A DNA stretch of 64,000 bases, taken from NCBI GenBank assembly GCA_037783415.1, contig JAZGTN010000192.1, positions 806,001 to 870,000 on the forward strand, read 5' to 3'. Positions 45,101 through 57,304 of this stretch are shown in pieces. This DNA comes from Leptasterias polaris. Taxonomy: Eukaryota > Echinodermata > Asteroidea > Forcipulatida > Asteriidae. A program made the position numbers and the translations under genes. Positions within the stretch are counted from its first letter, which is position 1. Each line of letters opens with the position of its first letter. Below the pieces are notes generated by a model, which worked only from the letters and a program-made list of their open reading frames with translations, did no database searches and had not been told where the DNA came from.

Positions 45101-45146
45101 CCTTGAATACAATTACGGTACTGCAACCTGTTAAGAGACGATCGTC

Positions 45147-45214
45147 ACGTTGCTCTTGCCAACATCTCCCTGATGATCGGACGTTGCTCTTGCCAACATC
45201 TCCCTGATGATCGG
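45147..45214. repeat. Perfect 34-bp tandem duplication upstream of ASIC-like gene
   Basis: The unit begins ACGTTGCTCTTGCCAACATC and ends CTGATGATCGG; 45147-45180 and 45181-45214 are identical. It lies 47 bp upstream of the ATG of exon 1, hence in the 5'UTR or promoter. Confidence 0.9.
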
Positions 45215-45725
45215 TCGTGAGTACAGTTCGGCGCCGTTAATTTGGATTTTACATTTAGCGCCCAGTTTGCTATTATTATCCAATTTAGAGGCCTGATGTT
45301 GATTTTAAGCAACGGTTGATTGAGCAGACGCAAAAGAGCGCTCTGTGTTCTTACAGATATTGCCTCTTTGCAAATAAACTTAATCGCAGTAATACATTGC
45401 AGTTAAGTGTCTGTTGGAACACATTTTTCCATTAAACAATTTTGCCTCTGTGCATTGACCATTCAAAGATTTCACCCTGAGCATTTTGTGTAATTAGCTC
45501 ATGCAGTATAAACAATTAGTGAAATAATTTATGGTTGTGGTAATGGTTTGCCCCTTTTCGACAACATTAACATTTTATAACTAAGGTTGTCTTTCCTGCA
45601 AATGATGGCGCCAACGTCATTAGCTTCTTCAATCTATTGGATTGTGTTGCCCATAAACAATTTATCTTTTGTTAAAATAACATAGGCCTACATCTAATAA
45701 TGAAAACTCCATTAGCGTTCAGTTT
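45215..45725. other. Upstream region of ASIC-like gene, nothing definite
   Basis: No exon recognised. It probably holds the promoter, but no TATA or other core element stands out. Confidence 0.35.
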
Positions 45726-46050
45726 GAAGGGAAAGTGACCAACCTGTGAACGTTTCATAGGTGGTAGCGTTTTGGAGATAATATTGCCGAAAATCTGGAG
45801 CGGTTATGTCCACGCAGAAAGAATAGGCCTAACCCATAAATTGATATAAGCAATCTCGGAAATGTTTCATGAAACGCTTCTCAAATAGATTTTTTAAAAT
45901 CCATTTCTAAAACCGCATTCCTTATTATTAGGAAGGAATCGTTTCTCAAAATGTTAAACATTATCAACAGCTGCATTGTTTTTTACCAAGTCAGTATTCT
46001 ACGGCCATTAATTGTTGTAGTAATTACCAAAGGTATACCCTCTTTGGCTA
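45726..46050 (+). mobile_element. Family C repeat, right arm
   Basis: CCTGTGAACGTTTCATAGGT, GAAAATCTGGAGCGGTTATG, ACATTATCAACAGCTGCATT and TAATTACCAAAGGTATACCC match 26270 and 55905. Confidence 0.6.
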
Positions 46051-48408
46051 AGTTTTGTGAAGTGACAATAAATGAAGAATTGGCGAAACACGAAGGAGGT
46101 ACTTTAATTTTTAATTTTCCTGTCGAGGTTTACGAAGCACTGAAGTGGAGTCTCTAATTAAAGTTCATCTTCATTCAGTGATCGGTATGGTTGATGGATG
46201 GGTAATAATACTGGATCAAACATAGGCGAAGTTAAGTGGGGGGGGGGGGGGGGGCGCTCAGCTATCAAATCACGGACAATTAATTAAGGAGCCTCTCTGA
46301 AATATGTCCAGTTTGTATTATCTCTGGGTCAATTAGAGGCCTCAGAGCCGTTTTTATCCCGAGTGTCCGGTCGTGTCACTGCTTCGTAAACATTTGCGGA
46401 AGACTCCGAAAATGGTCCTCTTGAAAGTCATTTGATTTTTGTCCAAAGAGAAATGTACACGTGGTAAATTGTGCCACTTGACGTTTCAGGGCGGACTGAT
46501 TAACGAGTTGATTTATTATTCATCATTATTTTTAATTATATTATCATTTATACCTGCCCGTTCAAAATCTACGTTACAAGCAGAATTATCCAAGGCCAAA
46601 ATGGCATTGGGTCATTAAGCGTGAGTCACGGTAATGGTTAATGGTGACTATAGTGGTGACTTTGTAATTTAATTATTTTGAGCCAAAATGGGAATAATAT
46701 CTATGTTTTTTAAATGCATCCTTTAATGACAACTCACACAAAGTGGACTTTATGGAGTTTATTAGATTGATATTTTCTCAATTCGACATCTACAATTAGT
46801 GTCATGTTAAATTTCGTTGAGATATAAAGCAAAAGCCGATATTTGCTTGCCTTCAGGGTCTATCTCCAACTTGCCCCATAGATTACCTCATTAATATGTT
46901 TCAAGAACAAAATTATTTTTTGATCTTGCAAAGAATCAAGATCTTGTCAGAAGTATCAGTTTCTGTCATAAGAAATGTCTATGTATGAATAATTGAAGGA
47001 TTTTTTCCCCGGTAAAATAACCGTACAAACGTAGGCCAGCTTTGGAGCAAATGTCAATAGGGGATTTTGTCCCCTGGCGCGTGTGTCCCCATTTAAATTA
47101 CTTGGGCTGAAGGAAGTCGAGTCAAATGAGGAGGATATCCCCCAAAAATCTACACAATCCGCCGTATGGGGGTGCACCACGCTAAATAAACTTCCCATAA
47201 ATGCTAAATATTCAAAACAATACTCAACAAATTCTGGAATGTCTCTCAGCCTCTTGAAAACCGATCAAATAACGGTCCCTTTAAATAGCGCCACCATAAG
47301 GTAAACTTGGTCTAGTTTTGTTAACAGCCCTCTTAAATAGCGCCACCTAAGCTTTGCTAACGGGCGGCAGAACTGCACCGCACAAAATAATAAACTCCTT
47401 TATATTATTGTTGCCAATGCCAAATTCAAAAACACCAATCAATTTTTTTTATGTCTCTCAGCCTCTTGAAAACAGATCAAAGATATTATTTTTGACAATT
47501 AAATTCAAGTTTCTTTTCAATTTTCGGCTGGTCAGCCGTAGTGGAATTTTGCTAACTTTCCCAGAAAGAAAAGCCCCGAAATTGTACTTTTTCCCCAAAC
47601 CAAACCGACTTGCTGCTAGTTCCAATGAAGCATCCCTCTACTTCCCTAGCGTCAAATAGGACCATCTATAATCCTAAACTTATCAATTCTCTTCAAAAGC
47701 AGGAGTACATAACCCCAAGGCTGTGACAATTACCCCCGCCCGCCGCCCCCTCCAAACAAAAAATAATAAATAAATTTACAAAATTATTTATTTGGTCATA
47801 AAATAAACATACAGGCAGTATTATGGAAATTAGCCAAAATGAAAAATCCCAAAATGCAGTCCAAAAACAACGGTCAATTTGAAAGCTCATGAAGTACAAC
47901 ATCCAGAGAAAGAGGTCCGTCAAACATTACAAATTAAGCCCATTTTTAAGCTTTAAAATACTCCCCCGCCCCCGAAAACCACCATTGCTTATTTTGATTG
48001 TCCCAATCAAATTAAGCCCATACAAAATATTAACAGACAAAAATTGAAAGAAAATTTAGGTCTATTCGTTTTGAATACTCGTTGTGGTGATCGGATTAAA
48101 CTCAATTTTACATAATTGGTAGTTTGTACCCTTACTGAATACTAGAGGTCTGGAATTACTTGGATTAATCCCCTCCCGCGGCCCACCCCTCTAGTTTTTT
48201 TGAAAAATTGCCATATGATATCTAACCTCCACTAATATCGATTGTCTTGTTTACCTTTTTGTTTGGATACTGAACTTTACTTCCCTTAAAAACAGAAACA
48301 AAAACAAACCCCAGGCGACATAATAAATACCTAACAAACAAATAAAAGGTAAACATGTTGAAAAGGAGAAATTGTGAAAATTTGATACGGCAAGTGTTGT
48401 CTTTTTAT
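46051..48408. other. No supported gene
   Basis: AT-rich. A run of about 15 G lies near 46241. GTCTCTCAGCCTCTTGAAAA recurs at about 47240 and 47454, and ATAGCGCCACC recurs at 47286 and 47338, indicating a small local duplication. ORFs here have no domain and no splice context. Confidence 0.4.
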
Positions 48409-48455
48409 TATATATATATATATACCTATATACCATACCTATATACCATACACAT
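48409..48455. repeat. (TA)n microsatellite with TACCTATATACCATA repeat
   Basis: TATATATATATATACCTATA followed by two copies of a 15-bp unit CCATACCTATATA. Confidence 0.8.
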
Positions 48456-50355
48456 TTGTCTTTCTTTCTAAATGTCTTTATTTACTTATTTACTTATTTT
48501 AGTGTGTAAAATAATTCAGATTTTAAATGGCCCTATGATTCAAAGTATTGGATAATGATGACCCGAGTTTTGCCGATGAAAAAAATAATCGATTTGTTTT
48601 CTCCGACTGATTTTTGACAGATGACGTTTCCAAACGAAAAAAAAAAAATCAAAAACTTTCGCAGAATTAAGTCACGAATACATGCAATACCTCATGACAT
48701 GAACAAATGTTTGTACACTGCTGATAAATTAATGTAGAAATACCTACAAGAATTCATCTTTACTTTTTAATTGCAACTTGTAACTTTCTTGAATCAAATC
48801 GGCCCAAAATAAGACCTAGCATTTTAAAGTATGCCTACAATGCACCCACCCAGCGCTAAAACTTGGGTAAAACACTTTTAGGGGGTGTACCATTTTTCTA
48901 AGGGGGAACTTCTGGCCAATAAAAACTGTAGTTTACGTTTGCATTTCTTTTGAACGCTTTAGTTGTGCCATTTACTATTTTTAAAAGATGGGGGGGGGGG
49001 GGGGGGGGCTAATTTGAAGCAAGTGTAAAAACAAAAACATTGGCCGCGTGTAAATGGAAAAAACCAAAAACATTGAAGCGATCACATTAAAAGCTTGGTA
49101 ATAAATGTTAATCTCAAAAGTCCACTTTCTTTGTGTGGGGGTAGGCAAGTATACGCCACTGAACGCATCAAACATTTACCACAACAATTACTCAAACTTT
49201 GTAACATTAAAAATTTGAAATCAAATTTGTACTAATAAAGTACTATTTCTTTTGACCGAAAAGACATTGATAATTTTAGTGTAGTAGTGTAGTCAATGGG
49301 ATTTTTATGCGTGTATCTTTATTTTTGTAAAGTAAAACTAACAAATATATTAATTTAAGTGAATTAAGCCCTTTACAATCCATCAGGTGATAGTCAACAA
49401 TGCATCTATACTGATATTTTAGATTATAAACACAGAAATCATTTACCATTATCATTGTATTGTATTGTATTATTTTATTCCAAAAACGGAACAAACTCCA
49501 TACTCTGGGGAAGGGTTACAACAATAACAACATTTAAAACTTACCTATCATTAAACAATTTAAAATAAATGTCACTAAGAAACAGTTGTTATCATTTTCT
49601 TTTATTTCTTTTCGTTTTATCACCATCCAACTTTAATTTAACTTTGGCCGGGTTCCTGTGCATAACAGGCATGCAACTTTTCAGCTGATAGCCTCTTTTT
49701 AAGATACCTTTTTAGTTCTATAGAAATTCTGAAAAACACTGAAAACTGTTGTGTACCAGGCAGTTTTGTCCTTTCTGTTTCAAAAATATCAATGTTTTTG
49801 TTGAAGTACATGAAAGAGCTGCATCAAGGTCTTTACTTTTTAACTATCAGTGTCCTATTTACTGATGCTTTCAGTTTGTAAGCTGTAGAGAGAGGGGTTG
49901 AAAAAAGTACAGGCTCACTTTTATTCCGACGAGAAATAAGGCAAATATTTGGTTTAAGTCTCACGCAAAAGTTTGAAAACAGTCCTGATAAACTTAGCAA
50001 AAAAATTATTACTATACTTGTGGTGATTAATAACAAGAACTTTGTATTGAGAAAGTTGGCAACAAAAAGAAGAATCAGACATTTGAAGTATTTGTGCTGT
50101 TTTGCGACGAATATACCATGGGAATGTATAAACTAATGTTTTCCTTGGGTATCATCCCATCTCTTTATACATGGTTCTAATTTTCTCTACAGAGGGTGCC
50201 ACCATGGTCCAGATGACAAATGTGACCTACAGCAGGGTTTGTAGTTGTAGAACTTTTGGTGGATGAATCTGCTGGATTAGACTCGACGCAGTCCGACTTC
50301 AGTTCATACCCGCCTGATCCTCAGTGTCCTCAGTATACTTAACCAGGGATTTTGT
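48456..50355. other. No supported gene
   Basis: AT-rich sequence; a run of 19 G at 48990-49008. No exon, RNA or transposon signal that I can defend. Confidence 0.4.
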
Positions 50356-50525
50356 TTATTTTGTGTTGCACAAGGTTACAAGGGACAATTTACTCGCATA
50401 TTACATATTGCATTACACAGCACACAGGACCTACGGCTTTACATTGCTTAAGGACACGAGTGTCAAGAATGGAACTTGAACCCACTCTGCTGATCAAAAC
50501 TGCTCGGCCACGACACACAATAAAT
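50356..50525 (-). mobile_element. SINE family A, 5' fragment (diverged)
   Basis: ATTGCATTACACAGCACACA, GGACCTACGGCTTTACAT, TTGCTTAAGGACACGAGTGT and GGAACTTGAACCCACTCTGC match the B-box side of the copy at 12559. Confidence 0.65.
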
Positions 50526-50574
50526 GAGAATTACACCTCAGAAAAAAAAATAGGGCAGTACCTTTATTAAACAA

Positions 50575-51815
50575 GATTTGGGATTACCTGACCTAACCTT
50601 TCTGCACTCATTACATCTCATGTAGTGTGCCTTCTCTCTCAAACCAACTTTCCTATCTAGCTCAGGCAGAAGCACTTCTCTGTTCAATGTTTTGTGCACT
50701 TTTCAATGTTTTGGCTCAAGGCACCTTTTCAAAGCTGTGGAATAAAAGGGGTGTTAACATGCTGCGGAAGGAAAAGTTAGCCCTTTATTACCTTACCTGA
50801 CCTTACCAAATCCGAGATGCACTCACTCGGGTACTAAACCTTTCTACTGTCACTACTCTTCTGTTATCTTCATCGGAACCCCCAGACACCCGTCACTCAT
50901 CAGATCAGACATGCAGGAAGAAAAACAAAGGATTAACTTAAAGCTTTTATTGGGTTTTGATACAGTGAATTATTTCAATTCCATCCACAAGTTTTAACTA
51001 TCTGTGAAAATGCATCAAATGTGGTGCTACCGCTTAAGTGAAAACAACAATTGTGGATTTTTTCAGACAACATGCTTAGCCTATTTAAACAATGATAATT
51101 TTATTTCAGTCGTAAATAGTTCTCCAGAGGATTGGTATTTGTATGAACTTTAAAATCACTGAGCTTTTGGATTGAAATTAATCCCTTTTTCAATAGTTAC
51201 CAATCATGTATAAACTTTGCTTTTACTTTTTAAAAGCCTGATGGAAGTTCACCATTGAAGATTGTGATGGATTAATTCTGGGGAGATTTTTTTACTTTTG
51301 TACTCAAGTGCTTTCAAAGCTGAGGAAAGGGGCAGCACTTTTCTTGTATAAAGCAAGATTCGGGGGATCTGACCTTCTGACCCTTTCCTATGACCCGTCT
51401 GCATTCATTACACCTCATGTAGTGCATCTCCTCTCTCAAACCTGCTTTCCAGATCTTGCAGACTCCATTCTCTGTTCAGTCGCTCTTACTTTACCCCAAT
51501 TACCCCCCCCCCCCCCCCAAAAAGAGAAAATTGTTAAAAGCTGTGGAAGAAAAAATTGTTTAAAACTCTGAAAATAAAACTGTTAAAAGCTGTGGAAGGA
51601 AAAATTGTTAAAAACTCTGAAAAGAAAAATGTTAAAAGCTGTGGAAGGAAAATGGTTAAAAGTTGGGGAAGATTTTGTTCAACCTTACCCAGTTGACCTT
51701 TATACTTCACATTATACTTAACTTTTCTGCAACTGCAATCTACTCCATGTATTGAATCTCTTCGTTTAGAACACCCGAGACCTCGGTAATGTCACACAGC
51801 AGAGCTTCTCAGTTC
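50575..51815. repeat. Diverged long-period repeat, 3-4 copies
   Basis: CATTACATCTCATGTAGTGT with TCTCTCAAACCAAC (about 50610-50650) recurs as CATTACACCTCATGTAGTGC with TCTCTCAAACCTGC (about 51405-51445), and more weakly at about 50780-50880 and 51690-51800. Copies are joined by GCTGTGGAAGGAAAA-type linkers, themselves tandem at 51530-51660 with a period of about 50 bp. No frame is preserved across all copies. Confidence 0.55.
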
Positions 51816-53879
51816 AGTGACAGTCGATGATGGCAAATGACACTTAGTCGTGGCTCAAGGTACTTCAACCTGTTCAATGGTAAAGATTAGTCATATATTT
51901 TCTAGGCCTACACTTCTTACTCTAAGCCTGTTGGAAACTTACCATTCATTCTAAACATACCTTAGTATTTCCATGATTGCTCCTTCTGCACAAATCGGGG
52001 CTTCACCACCAGCAAGCAGCTTCTGAATTCTTCTTTCTTCCTTTCCACCCTTTTTGTGGCTTGCTTTTGTTTTCATTCACCGCAAAAAGAGAATGGCTTG
52101 ATAACTTCTCTTATGCTCTGCTCAATAGAGGGATAAATTTTTTGCTATATTGGTTTTCTAAACTAAAATTGTTTTGCGCTGATTTAGGTTTTTGGGTAGG
52201 GAGTTAGAGATATTTTAATAGTGCTTCATAAGGTTGATAAGCTGAAGCATGCAGGCACTTTTCTTCTGACTTAAATGAGTAAACTCAGTTGATGTGTAGC
52301 TCGTAGATTGGGAACATAAACAGATTATTTATTTGCAGATTATTTTATTTGCAGATTACAGGACTTTAGTGTGAACTGTTAATGTATTTGTTCATCAGCA
52401 ACTAGTGGTCTGTGGGCACCTAGTTTGAGTATGTTATCATGATGACTTTTTAAAGGGAATACACAACCTCTAGAAGGAAAATGTTCAGCTGCGCACATTA
52501 AAAGACCCTTTGATGTTTTAGTAGTTTACATAAGTGCTGCCTAGTATCTAACATGGTTTCAGGCAAAATTGTTATGACAATTTTATAAATTTAACATGTC
52601 AATGTAGAAGTTCTTCAGTTTGAGACATACCCAGGAAAAATGTCCATGTTAAATTAGATCCGACCTAACAAAGAGGCATCACTGGCCACGACCAATATGC
52701 CATACAAGAAAAAGCCCACTGGGATTGTTGACATCACCATAAAACCATACAAGTTGACAACATCAACAAGTTCTTAGTTGAACACCCTGCAGAAAATCAT
52801 TGGGGAGGGAATTGGGTTAGATCGTCTCTTACCATTCGATGTCCCCAAGATCTTGTCCTACCTTTGTAGAACTCCACATCGTCAGAAAACCAATACCACA
52901 CACTCCAAAGAAACCTTCAACTTCATGGATCAGCCAGAGTCTTCAATACCACACACACTGTAGAAACCTTCACTTCACTGGTCAGTCAGAGTTGGTGAAA
53001 AGAAAAGATCTGAAAGACAAGATAAACAAACCTTTTTTGATACTAAAATTTAAGTCATTAAATGCAAAAAATTTGGACTCAATTTAATTCCACTGGTCTC
53101 ATTTATTAAAGGTAGGGCCATAGATTGGTAAATACTCAAACAAGTTTATGACCACTGCACAGAAGCACTGCAGCTATTGTCAAAGGCAAAGTTATAAGTC
53201 AGTTTTCATACTTCAATATTTACTCTAATTTTGTCTCTTGAAAATCCAGGGAGTAGTGTTTAGCCTAGCCTTTTTATACTCCCATAGCTTCAACATTTCC
53301 CTAAAAACATGGTTGAGAACCACAAAACATGACTGCCACACTGTATACTGAATTACCTGAAAATTGCATTAAATAGGCTCACTCAACTGCACAGCTCGCC
53401 AAAATAGAGACAATTGTTTTTAAAGGACCCTCTAAAAAACGAACGAAAATCTATGACTATTTAAGTCGCGCTGTCTAATTAAGATTATTATTCAAGCTGC
53501 ATAAAATTGGACTAGGCCTATTTTGATTACTTAAGACTTTCCAAGTAGAATGTTTACTCTAAGAGCTAAATGCCATTTAAATATTTCTCTGAGAATTTGT
53601 GAAACCCCAAATTTTAAAAAGCTTGGCATAAAAACTAAATGCAATGATTGAAAGGACCCCAATGGCTATCCTTGGATAATTTTGTGCAGTTTTTCTTTCA
53701 TGTTTTCTAATTGGTTCATTTTATTTTATTTCTTTGTTTTAACCTCCTGATGTTGTGTATGTATTTTTGCCATGTTCTTGCTGTATTTTATCCTAATAAA
53801 TTTGATCAATAAATCAATCACATCGCCAATAACTACGTACACTGCATCAAAGAAGCAATTAATCAGCCGATAAATCATG
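51816..53879. other. No supported gene; one weak exon candidate
   Basis: At 51961-52076 (minus) an ATG opens 38 codons (MKTKASHKKGGKEERRIQKL...) ending at a good donor AAG|GTATGT, but it is short and has no known family. The rest is AT-rich and featureless. Confidence 0.3.
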
Positions 53880-54060
53880 TTCCGCCCTTTAAATTTAACT
53901 GACCAATCATCACCGCGAACACGCGCCCCAAAGTCCGCACACACTAAATTCCCGTTACAAAATATTAGCTACCCACGTGGACACCGTTGATGGGCGGGGC
54001 TGAATAGTGAAGCTGTTGCACATGGGCAGAAAATATGCCCGGCCGCCATGTTTCTAATTC
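53880..54060. promoter_or_regulatory. Promoter-like GC-box and CCAAT cluster
   Basis: GACCAATCATCACCGCG (CCAAT box), a TTTAAATTTAA tract, CACGTG at about 53976, GGGCGGGGCTG (GC box) at about 53993, and a GCCGCCATG start-like context at about 54041-54049. The last opens only 29 codons. No transcript can be assigned. Confidence 0.3.
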
Positions 54061-54389
54061 CCAAATACCAAGAAGAAAAAAAACCCAAAATAAAAAACAC
54101 TATCCAATTTACTCTAATAAAATTGGCAGTCTGTTAAAGCACTCTTACGAAAGTGACAATCATGCGTACAAACTTGCCTTAAACATATTGTAACTGCTGT
54201 AGGCTTCTTCCATCAAAATTTCCCCCTGTAAATTAGTGTTTTTGAGAGTAGATGAAGGGAGAAATCAGAAATGTGTCTTGAATTGTATTAAATTTCGCCG
54301 AGCTGTCTTGAACTTACGCTTAAATATGACAACAGTAAGTTCAGTTGTAAATAATTCAATTATGACGCAAAAATTGTTAGGTTCTTTAC

Positions 54390-54553
54390 CTTTCATGTTC
54401 ACGAACTTCATTGCAGCACACCTTCCGTTGTCTCTTGGTTGAACAGTCTCCATCCTCGGTGGGCCGGCCGGGTGTTGAAGCTCTCTCCTCCGGCTGGGCT
54501 TGGTGTTGCATCTCCGGTCCCGCGGGCTGGGTTCGTCTCCTCCGGTGGGGCAT
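54390..54553 (-). CDS. Candidate first coding exon, unknown protein
   Basis: Minus strand ATG at 54553-54551 in good context (A at -3), with an in-frame TAG 27 bases upstream. It opens 54 codons and two bases (MPHRRRRTQPAGPEM at the start, STKRQRKVCCNEVREHE at the end), stopping at a consensus donor AAAG|GTAAAG. The composition is basic and charged, GC-rich against AT-rich surroundings, as in many first exons. I do not recognise the protein and could not find the next exon. It may instead be a chance ORF. Confidence 0.35.
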
Positions 54554-55590
54554 GATTTTCAGTACCGTCTTTGCCGCCTACCAATGTTTCTTTGAAACAA
54601 AGTCCTGCTTTCACTCAGCATACCAAGTGGGATTTAAGCCAACCTAATCGACCTCGTAAAGCTACTAAAAGCTCCACAGAGAAATAAAGCCAGTAGTGGA
54701 TGTTATTCTTCAGCCGTCTTTAAGAAAAAGCTCGGCCTCTTTCCTGGAGGCATGTGGCCCCCTTACAGCTCAACACTAATGTCGGCACTATTTCGAAGTC
54801 TTTCAGTACTCAACTCCGTGGCGGCTCATAATGAAGCAATTCACACAAACTTGAGTCATTTACACTACAGCCCAAATCACCCTAATTCTTCCTCCATGTT
54901 TTGATATAGAATATTGACAGTTTGCTAAGTTTTAGAAAGAGCGGGGTTTAGCAGACGAGAAAGTGTAGAGCCGTCCGAATGTACGTCCAGTCGAGTCCTG
55001 TTGTTGTACTCGAGTAAACTACAGCACATGTTTCGCCCATGCAGTAGTCGAAAACAGAGCATTTCATTGGACACACAAAAACGTGACATTTGCATAACAA
55101 AGAGATTTGCATATAGTTTGGCTAAAGTCTTGTTTCAAAGAATGCAAGGAATTTTCGAGATGCATAAACTCATGAAGGGACAAAAACAACGCTTTATGTT
55201 GCTTTGGTAATTGTAAATGTTTTCAGACTTAGCAAGGTCGTGGGGCGTGCATTTTTATGAGCCAAGTATGCTTTTTTTTTAGATGCAACAAAAACATTAC
55301 GTAGGTTGGATCTTAAACCTGGCGTGATCCATGCCCACTTGTACGTGACTTTATTCCACTGTAAGCCACGCCCACTTTACACAAACTGGCTCCACTGAAG
55401 CCAATACATGTAGAAGTTGCATTGAGGTAGTATTTTGATGATTTATGCAAGAAAGTTTTAACAATTGAACTTGGCTTTTACATGCATCGTTTTTCAAAGA
55501 CTTCCGGTCTTCTCAGAATTTTAAGTTTCTGTCATAAAAAAACGCTTTAGAACGAGATGGATGATTTTAGGTAAAACTACACACAAAAGT
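54554..55590. other. No supported gene
   Basis: Possibly the 5' flank of the candidate exon at 54390. No repeat or RNA recognised. Confidence 0.35.
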
Positions 55591-55594
55591 ATGG

Positions 55595-55815
55595 ATGGCA
55601 GTTTTGGAGCCAGTGTCGTTGGGAAATCTGTCCCCTGAGATTCTGTCCCCCATATGGGAAATTAACATGGGCAGTTGTATGACTTCTGACTGGCGCCCCA
55701 AAACAAAAGATGTTGACAAAATAGGGAGACCGCCAATATAGTTCTAGATAACTCAGTTGGTAAAGAGCACTGGCGCGTAACCCGGAGGTTGCAGATTCAA
55801 ATCCGGCCGTAACCA
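55595..55815 (+). mobile_element. tRNA-like SINE sequence
   Basis: TAGATAACTCAGTTGGTAAA (A-box-like, from 55745) and GGTTGCAGATTCAAATCC (B-box-like, 55787-55804) are spaced as in a tRNA, with an anticodon-arm-like CTGGCGCGTAACCCGG between. Upstream, CTGTCCCCTGAGATTCTGTC and similar words look repetitive. I judge it a SINE or tRNA pseudogene of a type other than family A, because the acceptor stem is not complementary. Confidence 0.5.
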
Positions 55816-55904
55816 ATTTTCTTTAATAGTTCAACCAAACATTAATAACAGAGACCTGCTCGGGGGATGTTGTTAAGATATCTACCCCAAGACTAAGTCC
55901 CCTT

Positions 55905-56262
55905 AAAGGCAAATTATACCTTTGATTTTGGAACCGTTCAACTGTTTTAATCCTACATAAATGTAGGTACAAAACTAACCTGTCAAAATTTCATTTCAAA
56001 AAGTGATGGCGTTTTTGAGATATCGCCAGAAATCTGGAGCGGTTATGTGCGCGCAGGAAGAATAATCTGAAATTGGAATACACAATCTGAGAATTGTTTC
56101 ATGCAGAAACGTTTCTCAGAATGAAATGTTTTTGAATCCCTCTCTCTATAAAACCATATTCTTTTGAAGGGAATTGTTTCTTAAAATGTTATACATTATC
56201 AACAGCTGCAGCGCTTCTAACCAAGCAATTTGTTATGGTCATTAATTTGTTGAATAACAATG
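55905..56262 (+). mobile_element. Family C repeat
   Basis: AAAGGCAAATTATACCTTTG at the left, then TGAGATATCGCCAGAAATCT, TACATTATCAACAGCTGCAG and a right end near GGTCATTAATTTGTTG. Same family as 12095 and 26270. Confidence 0.65.
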
Positions 56263-56699
56263 GTACCCACAGAACAATGGTACCCACTGTTTCTCTCTTT
56301 GTTCAGGGAACACCACAACAGAGTACAACCGAACAAAGACCATAGGTTGATAATTAATTTATTTAACAAAATATGCACATACTTCACATGAGTAGGTTAC
56401 TCTAAAAATCACACAGGTGGTTCCCAAATCATAAAACAAATTACAATAAACCAAATGTAGAATTGAAAAACAAAAATCATAACCTGTCTGTCTGAATACA
56501 ACACCACAAGCTAATATTAATAACATACATTTACATGTCTACCATGTACAAAAACAGGTGCATTCTATTTTGCTATGTCACCAATAATCACATGCTTTAG
56601 AATCACATTTTGCTTTTAAATAAAGTTCACACACAAAAAGGCAATTTTGGTATAAAACAATGTACATTATTAGTTATTGTTAAATAATAAAACCTGGGG
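56263..56699. other. No feature recognised
   Basis: AT-rich sequence before the first copy of the direct duplication. Confidence 0.4.
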
Positions 56700-56895
56700 T
56701 AAACGATTGTTTCCACCCACACAATACGTAATTTATTGGGTGTCACGGTCTAGTGCACTGGACTCAATCAAGTTCAGATGGGTAAGTTGCTCATCCAAGC
56801 GTAAGTTCAGATATGGTTTACTTGGTCCTTGAACAAGATACGCGGGTACTTACATGGGTCAATATTACTAAGTGCCCGTTTGGTTGCCGTTGCTG
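56700..56895 (+). repeat. Direct duplication, copy 1 (about 175 bp)
   Basis: CACAATACGTAATTTATTGG through GTCAATATTACTAAG is almost identical to 57308-57477; only a few substitutions are seen. Confidence 0.85.
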
Positions 56896-56944
56896 GGGCA
56901 TGACGACAGCCCCCTGGGGTAAACGATTGTTTCCACCCACAAAT

Positions 56945-57302
56945 TAAAGGCCCTGTACACTATTGGTAAGATCGAAAAACACAAATGTTCACAGATTCAC
57001 ACATAACTTACATGATTTAAAGTAAGTAATGGTAGAAAGGGTTCCTTAAAATATTTCTGCCTAAAATGCTATCGTTTCTGAGAAATTAGTAAAACAATAG
57101 TTTTTATCGCGCGCGATAATAGACTCGATGTTTGAAAAACAGAAAACACATAAGGTCTCTTTTCACTATTTTCTCGTGACCTCGATGACCAATTGAGCTC
57201 AAATTTTCACAGGTTTGTTATTTCATGTATGTGGTTGATTACACAAAACATGAACGCTGTCTGTGATTATTTTGTCAGCTCTGCCAATCCTGTATAATAC
57301 CT
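56945..57302 (+). mobile_element. Family C repeat between the direct duplications
   Basis: AAAGGCCCTGTACACTATTG at the left and TCCTGTATAATACCTTTAAG at the right are its ends. GAGCTCAAATTTTCACAGGT and TGTTATTTCATGTATGTGG are in the standard order. Confidence 0.65.
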
Positions 57303-57304
57303 TT

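Noticed and set aside
44864..45112. Channel start at 45112 (MYSRMN...)
   Set aside because: The base triplet at 45112-45110 is TTG and an in-frame stop lies directly before it; the ATG at 45100 is the first true start.
54041..54136. GCCGCCATG start with 29 codons
   Set aside because: Good initiation context but the frame is very short, with low-complexity AAA codons and no donor before the stop.
55742..55815. Functional tRNA gene
   Set aside because: A- and B-box-like words are present but the acceptor stem ends do not pair and the surroundings look like a SINE.
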